From assembly GCA_038202925.1 (NCBI GenBank), contig JBBREM010000122.1, positions 1 to 7,275 of the forward strand: DNA of 7,275 nt. The letters are read 5' to 3'. The notes under the pieces were generated by a model that did no database searches, was not told where the DNA came from, and worked only from the letters and a program-made list of their open reading frames with translations. The DNA is from JAEVZK01 sp038202925. GTDB taxonomy: Bacteria; Armatimonadota; Fimbriimonadia; Fimbriimonadales; Fimbriimonadaceae. Shown here one piece after another: positions 5,967-7,275 of this stretch; position 1 is the first letter of the stretch; each line of letters begins with the position of its first letter. A program made the position numbers and the translations under genes.

Positions 5967-6050
5967 GGTGTCGGGGGCAGGTTACCTTTCCAGCGGTCCG
6001 CAGTTAAAGCTGCAGGAATCAAGCCAAACGATCAGAATAGAAGAAGGCAT
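5967..6050. other. Divergent intergenic region between the two transcription units
   Basis: These 84 bases separate the leftward cupin start from the rightward glycosyltransferase start, so promoters for both units are expected here or just inside the coding ends. I see no convincing -35/-10 pair on either strand. A short GCAG...CTGC inverted repeat lies at 6000-6014. A purine-rich AGAAGG at 6042-6047 lies only 3 bases before the proposed TTG start at 6051. Confidence 0.5.
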
Positions 6051-7160
6051 TTGGCGCAGATCCTCTTTACCGACCAATACTCCGCCCTTGGCGGAGCCCA
6101 GCGCATCCTCGTGGATCTGGTTGGCGGTTTCGTGCGAGCGGGCCACTCGGCGAAGGTGCTGCTGCCGGGGCGCGGGCCAGTCTCTGAACTGATCGAAGCC
6201 CAAGGCGGAGATGCCGAGGAGTTCTTTCTCCCCGGCTTGACATCCGGCAGCAAGGGAGCGTCGGAAAAGCTGCGCTACCTGCTCGCGATGCGTCGCGCAG
6301 TGAACTCGATCAGGGGGCTCGGCATGGGTTGCGATCTGCTGTACTCGAACGGCCCGCGCTCGACGCTGCCCACAGTTCTTGCCGCCCGGGCGCTCGGCCG
6401 TCCCGCCGTCTGCGCCGTTCATCTCATTCATTCCGGTATCGAGCGCCGCCTTCTCGACTGGTGTTTTCGCCGCCCGCATGTGAAGCTGGTGTCGTTCTGC
6501 TCAGGATTTGCCCAAGAGCCTTTTCCAAACCTCTTGAATGCCCGCATCATTCCGAATTGGGTGGCCCCGCAGTTCCTCGAAACGGCCTCGCGTCGCGAGC
6601 AGAGCCGGGCGGAACTCCGCCTAGGGAACGAGGATATCGCGGTCGGCGTTCTTGGACGAGTGTCTAAGGGCAAGGGGCAGCGACTCTTTATCGAGGCGGC
6701 AATGCCGCTTCTCGACAGCCATGAGAATCTGCGGCTCTTCATCGCGGGCGGCGCAGATTTTGAAGATCCGCAAGAGGAAATGGATATCAAAGCCTTAGCC
6801 GGCGACAGGGTGGCATTCTTGCCGAACGCGGATGCGTTGCCATTTCTTGATGCGCTCGATGTCTCGGTGGTTCCAAGCATCCGCGCCGAATCATTCGGCC
6901 TCGTCGCCGTCGAAAGCATGGCTCGATCCGTACCTGTCGTGGCGACCAGGCGAGGCGGCCTAACGGAGACCATCCTCGATGGCCAGACGGGCTACCTCGT
7001 CGAGCCGAACGAATCGGAAATGCGCGAAGCAATCGCGAAGCTTTTCAAACAAGACCGAGAATCGATGGGGCGAACTGGGCGCAAGCGAGTCGAGGGCCAA
7101 TACAGCCCCTCCAAACTGATCCCGCAAGCCGTCCATGCGGTTAAGGAAATCCTCGGTTGA
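6051..7160 (+). CDS. Family 4 glycosyltransferase
   Basis: This 369-residue GT-B fold retaining glycosyltransferase probably adds a sugar to a lipid-linked glycan at the inner membrane. The N-terminal domain opens with ILFTDQYSALGGAQR (4-18), the usual GG-A-[EQ]-R acceptor-side loop. The C-terminal domain shows LGRVSKGKGQ (201-210), IAGGADF (231-237), VVPSIRAESFGLVAVES (273-289) with the EX7E pair Glu280/Glu288, and GGLTETILDGQTGYLV (302-317). I chose the TTG at 6051. Farther upstream the reading frame stays open only through the region antisense to the cupin, with no family sequence and no better start, and the family N-terminus begins exactly here. A purine-rich AGAAGG lies closely upstream. 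The stop overlaps the flippase start as TTGA. The sugar donor is not determinable. Confidence 0.93.
   Translation: MAQILFTDQYSALGGAQRILVDLVGGFVRAGHSAKVLLPGRGPVSELIEAQGGDAEEFFLPGLTSGSKGASEKLRYLLAMRRAVNSIRGLGMGCDLLYSNGPRSTLPTVLAARALGRPAVCAVHLIHSGIERRLLDWCFRRPHVKLVSFCSGFAQEPFPNLLNARIIPNWVAPQFLETASRREQSRAELRLGNEDIAVGVLGRVSKGKGQRLFIEAAMPLLDSHENLRLFIAGGADFEDPQEEMDIKALAGDRVAFLPNADALPFLDALDVSVVPSIRAESFGLVAVESMARSVPVVATRRGGLTETILDGQTGYLVEPNESEMREAIAKLFKQDRESMGRTGRKRVEGQYSPSKLIPQAVHAVKEILG
7143..7147 (+). promoter_or_regulatory. Shine-Dalgarno for the flippase gene
   Basis: AAGGA inside the end of the glycosyltransferase gene, 9 bases before the TTG at 7157. It supports the TTG start that overlaps the preceding stop codon. 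Confidence 0.6.
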
Positions 7161-7275
7161 TCCAAGAGGACGAAGCCCCCAACTACGCCAGAGGCTTGGC
7201 GTGGACGCTTAGCTTTAACGTGGTGATGAAGGTCACCGCGGGTGTCATTGCGATTTTCATCGCCCGCAAGCTGGG
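7157..7275 (+). CDS. Polysaccharide flippase (Wzx-like), N-terminal fragment
   Basis: The right edge cuts this gene after 39 codons. It starts at a TTG that overlaps the glycosyltransferase TGA as TTGA, with AAGGA 9 bases upstream. The first 12 residues are polar (IQEDEAPNYAR), followed by a hydrophobic segment (LAWTLSFNVVMKVTAGVIAI) that would be the first membrane helix, then FIARKLG. That closing motif matches the [IL]AR.LG signature after helix 1 of polysaccharide flippases of the MATE/MVF superfamily, which move undecaprenyl-linked oligosaccharides across the inner membrane. Coupling to a glycosyltransferase supports this. Other members of the superfamily are possible because most of the protein is unseen. 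Confidence 0.72.
   Translation, partial: MIQEDEAPNYARGLAWTLSFNVVMKVTAGVIAIFIARKL

Noticed and set aside
5790..6050. Extension of the family 4 glycosyltransferase upstream to 5790
   Set aside because: The extra 87 residues come from DNA antisense to the cupin gene and show no glycosyltransferase similarity. The family N-terminus starts at the TTG at 6051.

Overview
The window reads as bacterial chromosome of fairly high GC (roughly 60 % by eye), dense and operonic. Most genes join their neighbour through 4-base ATGA, GTGA or TTGA stop/start overlaps. It looks like part of a cell-surface polysaccharide (O-antigen or exopolysaccharide) locus. The organism cannot be named from sequence alone. 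The long-form RmlA, the compact RmlC-like cupin and the heptanucleotide intergenic repeats make me think of environmental phyla such as Verrucomicrobiota or Acidobacteriota, but that is a low-confidence guess.

Layout. Two divergent transcription units are separated by an 84-base gap (5967-6050). The leftward unit, in transcription order, is: an RmlC-like cupin (5966-5505), rmlB dTDP-glucose 4,6-dehydratase (5508-4492), a VapB-like antitoxin (4483-4277), a VapC-like PIN toxin (4275-3916), long-form rmlA glucose-1-phosphate thymidylyltransferase (3919-2858), a family 2 glycosyltransferase (2861-2097), ATP-type 6-phosphofructokinase pfkA (2035-1073) and a PfkB/1-phosphofructokinase-family sugar kinase (1076-129). 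The rightward unit is a family 4 glycosyltransferase (6051-7160) followed by the start of a polysaccharide flippase that runs off the right edge (7157 onward). No gene-free stretch exceeds 300 bases.

How the genes fit together. RmlA makes dTDP-glucose and RmlB makes dTDP-4-keto-6-deoxyglucose. The cupin would epimerise or otherwise process that intermediate. The two glycosyltransferases would use such sugars to build a lipid-linked glycan, and the flippase would move it across the inner membrane. The reductase RmlD, needed to finish dTDP-L-rhamnose, is not in the window. The two phosphofructokinases at the end of the leftward unit act on the hexose-phosphate pool that also supplies glucose-1-phosphate, but a regulatory link is only an inference.

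Oddities. A complete toxin-antitoxin pair sits between rmlB and rmlA, with its toxin stop codon overlapping the rmlA start codon. Two unrelated phosphofructokinase-family genes are translationally coupled. The left edge holds an (at least 8.7-copy) GGGTATT array with an inverted partner abutting the last stop codon; the array can form a long hairpin and also fits a G-quadruplex pattern. I did not find an entirely new system. The embedded toxin-antitoxin pair and the repeat structure are the items most worth checking.
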